A stretch of DNA of 64,000 nucleotides from assembly GCA_951812305.1 (NCBI GenBank), contig CATOSB010000001.1, positions 124,001-188,000 of the forward strand, in the 5' to 3' direction. Of this stretch, positions 1-8,880 are shown one piece after another. The position numbers and the translations under genes were made by a program. Origin of the DNA: an uncultured Paracoccaceae bacterium (lineage in GTDB: Bacteria; Pseudomonadota; Alphaproteobacteria; Rhodobacterales; Rhodobacteraceae). The notes under the pieces were generated by a model. That model saw nothing but the letters and a program-made list of their open reading frames with translations. It did no database searches and was not told the DNA's origin. Positions within the stretch are counted from its first letter, which is position 1; every line of letters starts with the position of its first letter.

Positions 1-484
1 TCTTGTTGATGCTGCCCAGTACGATGTCGTCGAGTGCATAAAACGGGTATTCTGCGGCAATTTCATCGGGTGTCATCAGCCGGGTTTCGGCCCCGGCGGC
101 AATCTGCACCGCTTGGTTCTCGCGCAGAACACCAGCAAAGCCATCATTGTCGGCCAGATACATATACCCGTAACTCTGGATGCCCATCTCGGGCACCCGC
201 ACGTCCCCGCCCATATAGCTGCGCAGGTTCTTGATGAAATCGGCCGCAAACTGGGAAATGCGCACGTTTAGCTCGTTGGAAAACTGCTGCCGGATGCAGG
301 AATTGGTGTGTGCCGTGGAACACCACTCATAGGACGGGTCGCGTTCGATCACCAAAACCGAGCCATCAAAATCCGGGTTCGCCGTCAGGAACCATGCCGT
401 CGACGATCCCATCATCGCGCCGCCGATGATCACAACGTCATAGGAGGATTTCGTGGGTGTTTTTGGGAAGGCACCTGTGGACAT
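1..484 (-). CDS. FAD-dependent amine/amino-acid oxidoreductase (DAO family), C-terminus outside window
   Basis: This is the first 161 codons of a flavoprotein that runs off the left edge. Residues 16-24 read YDVVIIGGA, the start of a Rossmann FAD-binding fold, followed by an acidic residue near position 48 (VIERDP) that would hold the ribose. The segment STAHTNSCIRQQF resembles the region after the FAD fold in sarcosine-oxidase-like and glycine-oxidase-like DAO enzymes. The ATG lies one base after the hyuB stop, so it is the third gene of the hyuA-hyuB operon. By family it should oxidise a secondary or primary amine or amino acid to the imine, passing electrons to oxygen or quinone. The substrate cannot be told from the N-terminus, but the hydantoinase neighbours make an N-substituted amino acid plausible. 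Confidence 0.8.
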   Translation of the reverse strand, partial: MSTGAFPKTPTKSSYDVVIIGGAMMGSSTAWFLTANPDFDGSVLVIERDPSYEWCSTAHTNSCIRQQFSNELNVRISQFAADFIKNLRSYMGGDVRVPEMGIQSYGYMYLADNDGFAGVLRENQAVQIAAGAETRLMTPDEIAAEYPFYALDDIVLGSINK

Positions 485-485
485 G

Positions 486-2192
486 TCAGAACACCTCTCC
501 CTTGGTGGCACGGGCCTGAATGTCGGCGATCTGCTGCGCGCTGAACCCGTGGAATTCCGACGCATATTCCGCAGAAATGTAGCCGCCCGCAAGATCACGG
601 GCGATATCCGCACGATCGCGATCCGCAGGGTCGCCATACCCAGCGCCACCGGGAAAGGACATTTCAACATGGCACCCGTGCGGCACAAACTGTTTGCCCT
701 TGCCCTGCATCGCCACGCCATCGCTGCGCCCGATTTTGGTCGCCCCTCCGTTCTGTCCGCCGCGACGGCCACGCGCGGGGTGATCGACCCTGTCGAACAT
801 GGCAGAGATGTCAAACTCGTGCCCCTCGCGCGCGCCGACATCCATGTATTGACCGAGCCCGCCGCGTGTTTTGCCGGCACCGCCGCTGTCGGGCCTGAGC
901 TCCTTGCGCCAGATGATCACCGGGCCAACTTGTTCGGTGGCTTCGACCGGCATGGTCATCACACCCGATGGAAACGCGGTCGCGTTCATGCCGTCGAGCA
1001 TGGGCCGTGCGCCGGAACCGCCGGAATTGAAGGTCAGAACCTCCGAACGTCGCGCATCTTCCGGGGCGGGGGCGTCGGTGCGCGGCCTGAGTGAAACCTG
1101 AAAGTTGCACAGGCACCCAGCCCCTTCCGCAGGGACCAGATCGGGCAACAATTTGTCGAGCGCATCGTAAACCGTGTCCGGCACCATATGCCCGATCACA
1201 TGGCGCAGCGCGACCGGTGCGGGGTGGACGGCATTGACGATGCTGTCCTTGGGCGCGGTGATCTCGAACGGGGCAAGGCTCGCCGCGTTGTTCGGAATTT
1301 CCGGCGCGATGGCACATTTCAGCGCGTAACAGGCATAGGCCTTGGTATAGACCAGCGGTACATTGATGCCCTTTTTGTCCAATCCGCTGGTGCCCTTCCA
1401 GTCGCTTAGGATGCGGTCCTTTTCGATGGTCAGCTTCACGCGCAGATCCACCGGGTTGGAAAACCCATCGATCCGCATTTGCCCGTCCGCCGTGCCGGGC
1501 GTCAGCGCGTTGATCCGCTCCAACGTGGCTTTGCGGGAATTGGTCAGGACGAAGTCCGACACGCCGGACAGATCGGTGAGATCGAATTCATCCATCATGT
1601 CGATCAGGCGGCGGTGGCCTATTTCGTTGCAGGTGGCGAGCGCGTAGATGTCACCGACCAGTTGGTCCGGCTCCCGCACGTTGCCGCGAATGATGCGGAT
1701 CAGAGTGTCATCCACCGCGCCGCGGTCAAACAGCCGCATGATCGGGATATAAAGCCCTTCTTCATAGACCGAATTCGCATCCGCCCCGAACCCACGCCCG
1801 CCAATATCGACAATATGGGCAGTGCAGGCGAAGAAACCGATCAGCACGCCATTCCGGAAGGACGGCGTGACGATTGTGATGTCGTGCAGATGCCCGGTGC
1901 CTTCCCACGGGTCGTTGGTGATATAGACGTCGCCTTCGGCCATCGTTTCGCGCCCGATGCGGCGGATGAAATGACCCACGGCATCGGCCATCGCGTTGAC
2001 GTGACCGGGTGTGCCGGTAACGGCTTGGGCCAGCATCTGACCAGCCTCGTTATAGACCCCTGCAGAAAGATCACCGGCCTCCCGGACGGATGTCGAAAAG
2101 GCGGTGCGTACCAACGCCTGTGCCTGTTCCTCGACCACCGATATCAGGCGGTTCCACATGACCTGATAGGCGACTTGGCTGATCCCGGTCAT
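486..2192 (-). CDS. hyuB: Hydantoinase B / oxoprolinase subunit B family protein
   Basis: The product has 568 residues, normal length for the HyuB (N-methylhydantoinase B / acetophenone carboxylase-like) family. Supporting segments include YITNDPWEGTGHLHDITI (typical of the family N-terminal third), RGNVREPDQLVGDI, and the glycine-rich end SFPGGAGYGDP near the C-terminus. With HyuA it forms a cytoplasmic complex that opens a cyclic amide (hydantoin, N-methylhydantoin or 5-oxoproline) in an ATP-dependent way, or carboxylates a ketone in some relatives. Its ATG overlaps the hyuA stop by four bases, so the two are translationally coupled. Substrate is not determined by sequence. Confidence 0.92.
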   Translation of the reverse strand: MTGISQVAYQVMWNRLISVVEEQAQALVRTAFSTSVREAGDLSAGVYNEAGQMLAQAVTGTPGHVNAMADAVGHFIRRIGRETMAEGDVYITNDPWEGTGHLHDITIVTPSFRNGVLIGFFACTAHIVDIGGRGFGADANSVYEEGLYIPIMRLFDRGAVDDTLIRIIRGNVREPDQLVGDIYALATCNEIGHRRLIDMMDEFDLTDLSGVSDFVLTNSRKATLERINALTPGTADGQMRIDGFSNPVDLRVKLTIEKDRILSDWKGTSGLDKKGINVPLVYTKAYACYALKCAIAPEIPNNAASLAPFEITAPKDSIVNAVHPAPVALRHVIGHMVPDTVYDALDKLLPDLVPAEGAGCLCNFQVSLRPRTDAPAPEDARRSEVLTFNSGGSGARPMLDGMNATAFPSGVMTMPVEATEQVGPVIIWRKELRPDSGGAGKTRGGLGQYMDVGAREGHEFDISAMFDRVDHPARGRRGGQNGGATKIGRSDGVAMQGKGKQFVPHGCHVEMSFPGGAGYGDPADRDRADIARDLAGGYISAEYASEFHGFSAQQIADIQARATKGEVF

Positions 2193-4273
2193 TGGCTGAT
2201 CTCCAGTGGATAAAGCTCGATTGTTCCGTCGCCATGCGCCGTAAGGGCACGGCTTGAAGGCACAACGATTGTGGTCTCGCGTTCCGTGACCAACGCAGGG
2301 CCATGCGCCACTGCACCAGCAGTCATGCCATCGCGCGGGTAGACGGCGGCGTTTACGGATTTTCCGGCGGCGGGGTCGAAAAGCGTGCGCTCCTCCGCTC
2401 TGACAAGCGGCGTCGCGGCAGTGACCGCTTCGATGGGCGGCGCGGCCTCTTGCGTTGTGAAGGCATTGACCGACCAGACGGCGATTTCGACGGCCATTCC
2501 GGTGACCGTACGGGCGAAGAGATTGGTGTATTCCTCCTCGAACCGGGCGAGGAAGGTCTTGGCGTTGGGGTTGGCCACCTCTTCGGCGCTTAACGGCACA
2601 GGGATTTCCCAGCCCTGCCCGGCATAGCGCATATAGACTTTGTGCTCCTGTGAAATCGCGGCAGTCGCATCGCAGGATCGCACGAATGCGCCCGCCTCTT
2701 CTTCCATCTCGGCGAACAGGGATTTGACCGTGTCGGCGTCGAAATTATCAAGCCGCATGAAGACCGAGCGGTTCGCTTCGAAACTGAACGGTGCGCGCAA
2801 AAACCCGATGGCAGAGCCGACGCCCGCGCCCGAGGGGACGAGACAATTGTCGATGCCCAGCTTTTCACACAACCGGGCGGCGTGAAGGGGTGCCGCGCCA
2901 CCGAAAGCGATCATTGTGTAGTCGGACAGGTCCTCGCCGTTTTCCACCGCGTGTACACGCGCGGCGTTGGCCATGTTCTCGTCGACCACTTCGGCCAACC
3001 CCCAGGCGGCCTCGGTCGCGTCCATGTTCAGTTTTTGTCCGATAGCCGCGTCCAGCGCAGTGGCAGACTGGTCGGGATAAAGCGGGATGGTACCACCAGC
3101 GAAATTGTTCGGATCCAGCTTGCCCAGCACCAAATCGGCATCTGTGACCGCCGCGCCTTCACCGCCACGGCCATAACAGGCCGGGCCGGGTTCGGAGCCC
3201 GCGCTTTCCGGCCCGACACGGATCTGGTTCAGCGCATCGACATGTGCCAGCGACCCGCCGCCCGCGCCGATTTCGACCATGTCGATCACGGGGATGGAAA
3301 TCGGCATCCCGGACCCTTTTTTGAAGCGATAGGAACGGGCGACTTCGAACACACGGGCTGTCTTCGGCGTCTGGTCCTTGATCAGACAAATCTTGGCTGT
3401 GGTCCCGCCCATGTCGAAACTCAGAACCTTGTCCAGTCCATGTCGCGCAGCGATGTCGGCGGCGAAGATGGCGCCACCGGCCGGGCCACTTTCCACCAGC
3501 CGCACGGGAAACTCCGCTGCACTTTCCAGCGATATGATCCCTCCACCGGAATGCATCAGGAAGACCGGGCAATCGGCGCCTTCGCTTGCCAGCCGTTCCT
3601 TCAGCCGTCCGAGATAGGATTTCATCAGCGGCTTGATATAGGCGTTGGCGATTGTCGTGTTGAAGCGTTCGTATTCGCGCATTTGCGGGCTGACTTCGGA
3701 CGACAACGACACCATCGCACCCGGCATCTTTTTCGCCAGCACTTCCGCCACCAGCCGCTCATGGGCGTCGTTGGCGTAAGCGTGCAGAAACCCGACCGCG
3801 ACGCTTTCATATTCTGCGGATGCCAACTCATCGACCAGCGCCTCGACCTCGGCCCGGTCAATGGGAATAAACACGTTGCCATCGGCGTCCAAACGCTCGG
3901 CAATCGTGTAACGCCGGTTTCTAGTTAACAGGGGGTCGGGCAGGCGCAGGTTCAGGTCGTACTGCTCGAAGCGCGACTCGGTGCGCATCTCGATCACATC
4001 GCGGAACCCTTGCGTGGTGATCAGAGCCGTCTTCGCCCCGCGCCGTTCGATCAGCGCGTTGGTGGCCAGCGTGGTGCCGTGGATGATCTGGCCGATGACA
4101 TCCGGCGCAACACCAGCATCGGTGCAGACCCGGCCCATCCCCTCGACAATTGCATCCTCCGGCGCGCCGTAAGTTGTCAGCACCTTGGTGGTAAACAACC
4201 GACCGCCCAGATCCAGCACCACATCGGTAAACGTGCCGCCGATATCGACGCCAAGCCGCGCGTCCTTGCTCAT
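2189..4273 (-). CDS. hyuA: Hydantoinase A / oxoprolinase subunit A family protein
   Basis: The 694-residue product begins with LGVDIGGTFTDVVLDLGG, the phosphate-binding loop of the ASKHA ATPase fold that all HyuA proteins carry at the N-terminus. A second conserved block is LSFDMGGTTAKICLI near residue 285. GAGGGS and PGPACYGRGG in the middle are further family signatures. It is the ATP-hydrolysing partner of HyuB. The start ATG is 79 bases downstream of the LysR gene on the same strand, so the regulator and the operon may share a transcript. Best matching activity by family is N-methylhydantoinase or 5-oxoprolinase; the exact cyclic amide is open. Confidence 0.93.
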   Translation of the reverse strand: MSKDARLGVDIGGTFTDVVLDLGGRLFTTKVLTTYGAPEDAIVEGMGRVCTDAGVAPDVIGQIIHGTTLATNALIERRGAKTALITTQGFRDVIEMRTESRFEQYDLNLRLPDPLLTRNRRYTIAERLDADGNVFIPIDRAEVEALVDELASAEYESVAVGFLHAYANDAHERLVAEVLAKKMPGAMVSLSSEVSPQMREYERFNTTIANAYIKPLMKSYLGRLKERLASEGADCPVFLMHSGGGIISLESAAEFPVRLVESGPAGGAIFAADIAARHGLDKVLSFDMGGTTAKICLIKDQTPKTARVFEVARSYRFKKGSGMPISIPVIDMVEIGAGGGSLAHVDALNQIRVGPESAGSEPGPACYGRGGEGAAVTDADLVLGKLDPNNFAGGTIPLYPDQSATALDAAIGQKLNMDATEAAWGLAEVVDENMANAARVHAVENGEDLSDYTMIAFGGAAPLHAARLCEKLGIDNCLVPSGAGVGSAIGFLRAPFSFEANRSVFMRLDNFDADTVKSLFAEMEEEAGAFVRSCDATAAISQEHKVYMRYAGQGWEIPVPLSAEEVANPNAKTFLARFEEEYTNLFARTVTGMAVEIAVWSVNAFTTQEAAPPIEAVTAATPLVRAEERTLFDPAAGKSVNAAVYPRDGMTAGAVAHGPALVTERETTIVVPSSRALTAHGDGTIELYPLEISQ

Positions 4274-4352
4274 TGGGAATCCCCTGATGTTTCAGGCGCA
4301 AGGATAGCGGCATCAATTGATGCTTTCCAATTATTCTATTGGATCGAAAGGA

Positions 4353-5276
4353 TCACGATTTGTTATCACCTTCCGTCTCGCAAACTTCGGCGGCCAATTG
4401 CGCCGCCTCTGCGACGAAACCCGGCGCGACCTCTCCTTCAAACCGGGCGACAAACCGCAGCGGATCGGGAACCCATGCATAACTGAGTTGTTCTAACGCG
4501 CGCGTATTCAATGCGGCTCGAACCATCGCGCGCGGCAGGCAGGCAATGCCGATCCCGTCAAGCGCCATTTGCAGGCACGCAGCAAGATGGGTCGAGGGCA
4601 CCAATCGCACAGGGCCGGTTGCCTGTTCATCCAGATGCGCGCGCAACTGTTCATAAGGCAACGTGCGATTGGCGTGGGTCAGGATCGGGCGACGGGTCAG
4701 ATCCTCAATCGTCACCTCGCCATCGCCGTATTCAAGCGCCGGGGCGGCCACCCAGATTAAAGGAAAATCGCCCAACGCGACATTGCCCGAGCAAGGCCGA
4801 TCGAATGGGCCGCTTTGCAGGGCAAGGTCGATAGTACGATCAAATAGCGCGGCAGAGATACTGTTCGAAATATCGACCGTCAGTTTTAGGTCGACATTGG
4901 GAAACCTGTCGCTCAAGGCGGCGAGAAACCGGCCAAGCCAGGAATGCGCGACCATTTCGGTCACGCCAAGGCGGAGTGTGCCATCGAATATCTGATCATC
5001 GCCGACAGCAGATAAAAACCGGTCTTGCGCCGCAAGAACTTCACGCGCCTTCACCAATAACCGCCGCCCCGGCCCCGTCAGGCGAACGGAACCAGCATCA
5101 CGTGTAAACAGCCGTTGGCCGATCTGCTCTTCCAGTGAACGAATGCGTGCCGACACATTTGGCTGCGTTGTGTTCAGCCGTTCTGCCGCGCGGCGAAAGC
5201 TGGAAAGGTCCGCAACGCTTACGAACGCTTCGATCTGTTTGAGGTTGATGTTTGCCACGATTCCCCGCCCGCTCAT
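4353..5276 (-). CDS. LysR-family transcriptional regulator
   Basis: A winged-helix DNA-binding domain is visible in the first 70 residues (LKQIEAFVSVADLSSFRRAA, then TQPNVSARIRSLEEQIG), followed by a periplasmic-binding-protein-like effector domain, giving about 307 residues as expected for LysR proteins. I chose the ATG at 5276; the GTG at 5261, closer to the usual family start and preceded by GGGG, is an equally good alternative. The gene lies between hyuA (same strand, downstream) and the divergently transcribed flavoprotein/cytochrome cluster. It may regulate either; LysR proteins usually act on a divergent neighbour. Confidence 0.9.
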   Translation of the reverse strand: MSGRGIVANINLKQIEAFVSVADLSSFRRAAERLNTTQPNVSARIRSLEEQIGQRLFTRDAGSVRLTGPGRRLLVKAREVLAAQDRFLSAVGDDQIFDGTLRLGVTEMVAHSWLGRFLAALSDRFPNVDLKLTVDISNSISAALFDRTIDLALQSGPFDRPCSGNVALGDFPLIWVAAPALEYGDGEVTIEDLTRRPILTHANRTLPYEQLRAHLDEQATGPVRLVPSTHLAACLQMALDGIGIACLPRAMVRAALNTRALEQLSYAWVPDPLRFVARFEGEVAPGFVAEAAQLAAEVCETEGDNKS

Positions 5277-5394
5277 GCATGGATACCGCCCCGTCATAGG
5301 CAAAGCCACCAGCACTTTTCCGTCACAGCCAACACATACCATAGCGGGAAATTTTCTTTCGTCGAAAACTCTTGCGGGAATCAATGAAGCCGGA

Positions 5395-5409
5395 TTAACC
5401 TCGCGTTAA
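5395..5409. promoter_or_regulatory. TTAA-N7-TTAA palindrome (CtrA-box-like) upstream of the flavoprotein/cytochrome cluster
   Basis: The sequence TTAACCTCGCGTTAA matches exactly the full CtrA consensus TTAA-N7-TTAA of alphaproteobacteria. It is also a short palindrome with TTAAC/GTTAA arms, so a LysR-type site is possible too. It lies 76 bases before the proposed TTG start at 5485, in the 208-base spacer between the divergent LysR gene and the oxidoreductase. A match of this length can occur by chance in a 64 kb window, so the assignment is tentative. Confidence 0.4.
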
Positions 5410-5484
5410 GCATTGGTTCGAGTGCCCGTTTGGGCGCGATTGTTCAAAAACCCATACCCACCCTCTGTTTCGAGGAGACCAAAA

Positions 5485-6897
5485 TTGTTGGATCAAGGAA
5501 CGTCCGCAACAGCGGGCAGCAGCCATACACATGCAGACAACGCCGCGCTGATCTTTCAGCCGCTGGAAATGCGGAACCTGACGATCAAGAACCGCCTGTT
5601 CCGGTCAAACATCTCGGGCATGTTTGACGACTATAACGGGCATGGCGGCAACGCGCGGGTAAATTGGGAGACCAAGTTTGCCAAGGGCGGTGTCGGCTGT
5701 GTGATCTCGTCCTACACGCCGGTCATGGTGCGGGGCCGCATTCTGACCCGCTATGCGATGATCGACAATGACGACAAAATCCCGTTCTGGCGGGCTGTTG
5801 GCAACTCGGTGCATGAGCATGACAGCAAGTTCTTCATGCAATTGTCCCATTCCGGCCGGCAGCAGGATCTTGGCGGGGTCGAAAACGTCTATAAAACCGC
5901 GCCGTCCTCGACCGACAAAAAGGATTATTTCCACGGCATCCTGTGCCACGCGATGAAGAAGGACGAGATCAAGGAGATCGTCGAAGCCTTCGGTCAGGGC
6001 GCGCGGCGTGCGCGCGAGGCGGGGCTGGATGGCGTCGAACTGCACGGCGCAAACGGGTACCTTATCACGCAATTCCTGAGCAGCGGCATCAACGACCGAG
6101 ACGACGAATACGGCGGTAATCTGGAAAACCGCGCGCGGTTCTGTCTGGAAATCATCCGCGAGATCCGCAAACAGGTCGGCTACGACTTCCACCTGCAAAT
6201 GAAGATGAATGCGGAGGATCACAATTCGTGGCTCTATCCGTGGCAGAAACCTGGGAATACCCAGGACGAATACCTCAAGATCGCTCGCATCCTGATGGAT
6301 AACGGCAAGGGCGTGGACGCGTTCCACGTTTCTGCCGGGTCGACCTTTCCGCATCCGATGAACCCGCCCGGCACTCTGCCGATGCGCGACCTTGTGCGCT
6401 GGTATGACGGGATGCTGAGCCAAGGCGTTCGCGCGCGGCTGAACTATCGCATCTTCGCCAACCCCATCGGCGCGTGGTTCTTCAAGAACTACTGGAACTG
6501 GCGGCGCGGCAAGAAGATCGAGGGGATTTCCGAGGATTATTCGGCCGCCTTCAAGAAAACGGTGCAGGAAATTGACCCAAGCGTCAAAATCCTCGTAACC
6601 GGCGGATGGCAACATGCCGACAGGATCGCCGACGCAATTCGCAATGACCGCACCGATGCGGTGTCGATTGCCCGCTCTCTGATCGCCAATAACGACCTGC
6701 CAAAGATCCTGAAAAAGCAGAACGGGCCGGATCCGGGCAAGGAATGCACCTATTGCAACAAGTGCCTGATCAACGATCTGGAAAACCCGCTGGGCTGTTT
6801 TGAACTCAGCCGCTTTGACGGCAATGACTGGGACGAGAAATACGAAAACATGATCGCCGAAACGATGTCGGTCTTTGATCCGCCCACTTTCCGCTAA
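5485..6897 (+). CDS. NADH:flavin oxidoreductase / old yellow enzyme family protein
   Basis: The TTG at 5485 is chosen as start because GAGGAG sits seven bases before it; an upstream in-frame GTG/ATG-type start at 5413 has no such site. The 470-residue product shows the OYE TIM-barrel signatures IFQPLEMRNLTIKNRLFRS, GLDGVELHGANGYLITQFLS and DDEYGGNLENRARF. The usual flavin-binding end (ILVTGGW) follows. A Cys cluster C421-x2-C424-x2-C427-x10-C438 resembles the iron-sulfur site of 2,4-dienoyl-CoA reductase relatives, but the long C-terminal FAD/NAD domains of those enzymes are absent. It probably carries FMN and reduces an activated double bond or transfers electrons. It opens the cytochrome/GMC cluster, 37 bases before the next gene. 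Confidence 0.88.
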   Translation: MLDQGTSATAGSSHTHADNAALIFQPLEMRNLTIKNRLFRSNISGMFDDYNGHGGNARVNWETKFAKGGVGCVISSYTPVMVRGRILTRYAMIDNDDKIPFWRAVGNSVHEHDSKFFMQLSHSGRQQDLGGVENVYKTAPSSTDKKDYFHGILCHAMKKDEIKEIVEAFGQGARRAREAGLDGVELHGANGYLITQFLSSGINDRDDEYGGNLENRARFCLEIIREIRKQVGYDFHLQMKMNAEDHNSWLYPWQKPGNTQDEYLKIARILMDNGKGVDAFHVSAGSTFPHPMNPPGTLPMRDLVRWYDGMLSQGVRARLNYRIFANPIGAWFFKNYWNWRRGKKIEGISEDYSAAFKKTVQEIDPSVKILVTGGWQHADRIADAIRNDRTDAVSIARSLIANNDLPKILKKQNGPDPGKECTYCNKCLINDLENPLGCFELSRFDGNDWDEKYENMIAETMSVFDPPTFR

Positions 6898-6934
6898 ACA
6901 CACGACCCCGCATGTCCAACACGGGAGATTTTGA

Positions 6935-8446
6935 ATGGCTATTGACTATGACCGATTAACCCCGGTCGAAGCATACGAGAAAAAGCGCAAGAATATTTTC
7001 CGCGTGATCTGGCTGATCGTCATCGCGCTGATCATTGTCTGGTTCCTGCGCACCGACTGGGTCATCGCCCATGACGATCCGGTCGAGCACTTCAAGTATG
7101 GCTCTATCGGGTCAGAGGGAAATACCGGCCTGCCCACGCCGATCCTGCAGGCGCTTCCGGTACTTTATAAGGATCGGCTGGGACCGAACGGCTTTGGCGC
7201 GTTCGGCATGATTACCGAACCGGGCAAAGACCTGCCCATCGGGTTTTCGAAACGGTTCACCGGCGGCGTCGAACGTGCCTGGCTGAACTGTTCTGTTTGC
7301 CACTATGGCACCTATACGCTCCCGGGATCGGACGAGGTTCACGTCATCCCCGGTGGAGCGTCCAATGATCTTGAGCTTTACAAGCTCATGCGGTTTTTCA
7401 TCGATGTGGGGAACGACCCCGGCTTTACCGCCGACGCTGTGATTAAGGCGATCAACAGCGACGAGGTCCCCGGACGTCTGAATTTATTTGAACGCATTTT
7501 GTACCGCGTGGCAGTGATGCCGCTGGTCAAAAACGCGCTGCATGAACTATCCGGCCAGTTGGAATTCGTGGCACGGCAGGAAGATTACGGGCCCGGGCGG
7601 GTCGATACGTTCAACAGCTATAAAGTCTTGCAGTTCAACTTCCCGATGGGGCCGGACAACATTTCGGACTCGGCGTTGAACGGGTCATCCGACTACCCGT
7701 CGATCTGGATGCAGGGGCCGCGCGCGGGCATGAATCTGCATTGGGACGGCAACAACTCCTCGGTCACCGAGCGTAATTTCTCTGCCGCTCTGGGCGCCGG
7801 TGTGTCGCCAGTGACAGTGGATGTCGAGGCGCTTTATCGCGTGCGTGACTGGATCGAAACGTTGGAGGCCCCGTCGTTCCCGGGTGTGGTAGATCCGGAG
7901 TTGGCCGCGATTGGCGAGCCGCTTTATTACGAATACTGCGCCGATTGCCACGGCATGGGTGGCGACGATGGTTTTGATTATGACACCGGACGTTATCCGT
8001 ATCTGGGCGAAGTGGTTGAACTGAGTGAGATCGGCACAGATCGCGGACGCTGGGAAAGCTATGATCAGGACTTCTCCGCCGCACAGATGAACCTTTATGC
8101 GGGCTATCCCTGGCAATTCAAAAACTTCAAGAAAACAAATGGCTACGCCAATCATCCATTGGACGGCATCTGGGCGCGCTCGCCCTACCTGCACAACGGT
8201 TCCGTTCCGACATTGCGCGACCTGATGAACCCGGTGAGCGAGCGCCCTGCCGTCTGGTGGCGCGGCGCACGTGAGCTGGATCTGGTGAATGTCGGCTATC
8301 GCAGTGACGAGGCGGCTGGCGGCACGTTCAGATACGACACATCCGTCCTGGGCAACAAGAACACCGGTCACGAAGGCACAGAGTATGGCACCGATCTGAG
8401 CGACGCCGAAAAGGACGCCATCGTGGAATACATGAAGACGCTATGA
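6935..8446 (+). CDS. Membrane-anchored di-haem cytochrome c (MauG/RoxA-like superfamily)
   Basis: The 503-residue protein has one N-terminal membrane segment (about residues 21-40) and two CxxCH haem sites, CSVCH at 119-123 and CADCH at 335-339. The C-terminal part reads WARSPYLHNGSVPTLRDLM, followed by an N-x-GHEG segment and a terminal LSxxEKDAIVEYMKTL helix, a layout shared with the next cytochrome and with di-haem oxidase-type cytochromes. It should face the periplasm and take or pass electrons, or act on peroxide or a C=C substrate. The stop overlaps the next start by four bases (ATGA). Family placement is from motifs; the exact reaction is unknown. Confidence 0.85.
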   Translation: MAIDYDRLTPVEAYEKKRKNIFRVIWLIVIALIIVWFLRTDWVIAHDDPVEHFKYGSIGSEGNTGLPTPILQALPVLYKDRLGPNGFGAFGMITEPGKDLPIGFSKRFTGGVERAWLNCSVCHYGTYTLPGSDEVHVIPGGASNDLELYKLMRFFIDVGNDPGFTADAVIKAINSDEVPGRLNLFERILYRVAVMPLVKNALHELSGQLEFVARQEDYGPGRVDTFNSYKVLQFNFPMGPDNISDSALNGSSDYPSIWMQGPRAGMNLHWDGNNSSVTERNFSAALGAGVSPVTVDVEALYRVRDWIETLEAPSFPGVVDPELAAIGEPLYYEYCADCHGMGGDDGFDYDTGRYPYLGEVVELSEIGTDRGRWESYDQDFSAAQMNLYAGYPWQFKNFKKTNGYANHPLDGIWARSPYLHNGSVPTLRDLMNPVSERPAVWWRGARELDLVNVGYRSDEAAGGTFRYDTSVLGNKNTGHEGTEYGTDLSDAEKDAIVEYMKTL

Positions 8447-8880
8447 ACAACGCCTCCAAAATACTCGTGCGATGGAAGGTCCGCCACGCGGTCGTGACAT
8501 GGATCGGCATCGTGCTGAACGCCCTGATCGCGGTGCCGTTCCTGATCTGCCCGACATGGATGCTGAACCAACTGGGTATCCTGCCGGTGGCGCCAATCTG
8601 GCCGATGGCGGCGGCAGGGGCCTATCTGATCATCACCTGTTTCTACTTTCCGATGATCATCGATATCGACCGGTTCCGTGTCTTCGCGTGGCTCTCGATC
8701 CTGCCCGCACGCACCTTCCCGGCGCTGTTCTTCTTTGCCGCCGTGCTTTTGTGCGGCGCATCCTCCGGTTTTCTGGTCATCGCGGTTGTCGATGCGGCCA
8801 TCGCAATCGCGTGGCTCCACTGCATGATCAAAATCGTCGGCCTTGAACAGGCCATCGCAACAGGGCGGGTCGACCCATGA
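8443..8880 (+). CDS. Small integral membrane protein, four predicted helices, unknown function
   Basis: The 145-residue product is mostly hydrophobic, with about four membrane segments near residues 17-37, 50-70, 84-103 and 106-127. I see no named domain. It overlaps the cytochrome genes on both sides by four bases (ATGA at 8443 and at 8877), so it must be cotranslated with them. The position suggests a membrane partner, for example a quinone-interacting or anchoring subunit for the flanking cytochromes, but this is inference from context only. Confidence 0.8.
   Translation: MNNASKILVRWKVRHAVVTWIGIVLNALIAVPFLICPTWMLNQLGILPVAPIWPMAAAGAYLIITCFYFPMIIDIDRFRVFAWLSILPARTFPALFFFAAVLLCGASSGFLVIAVVDAAIAIAWLHCMIKIVGLEQAIATGRVDP

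Noticed and set aside
453..1094. Plus-strand open frames of 200-430 codons opposite hyuB, hyuA, soxB, the OYE gene and others
   Set aside because: They are complements of well-supported genes in GC-rich DNA, without motifs or start signals.
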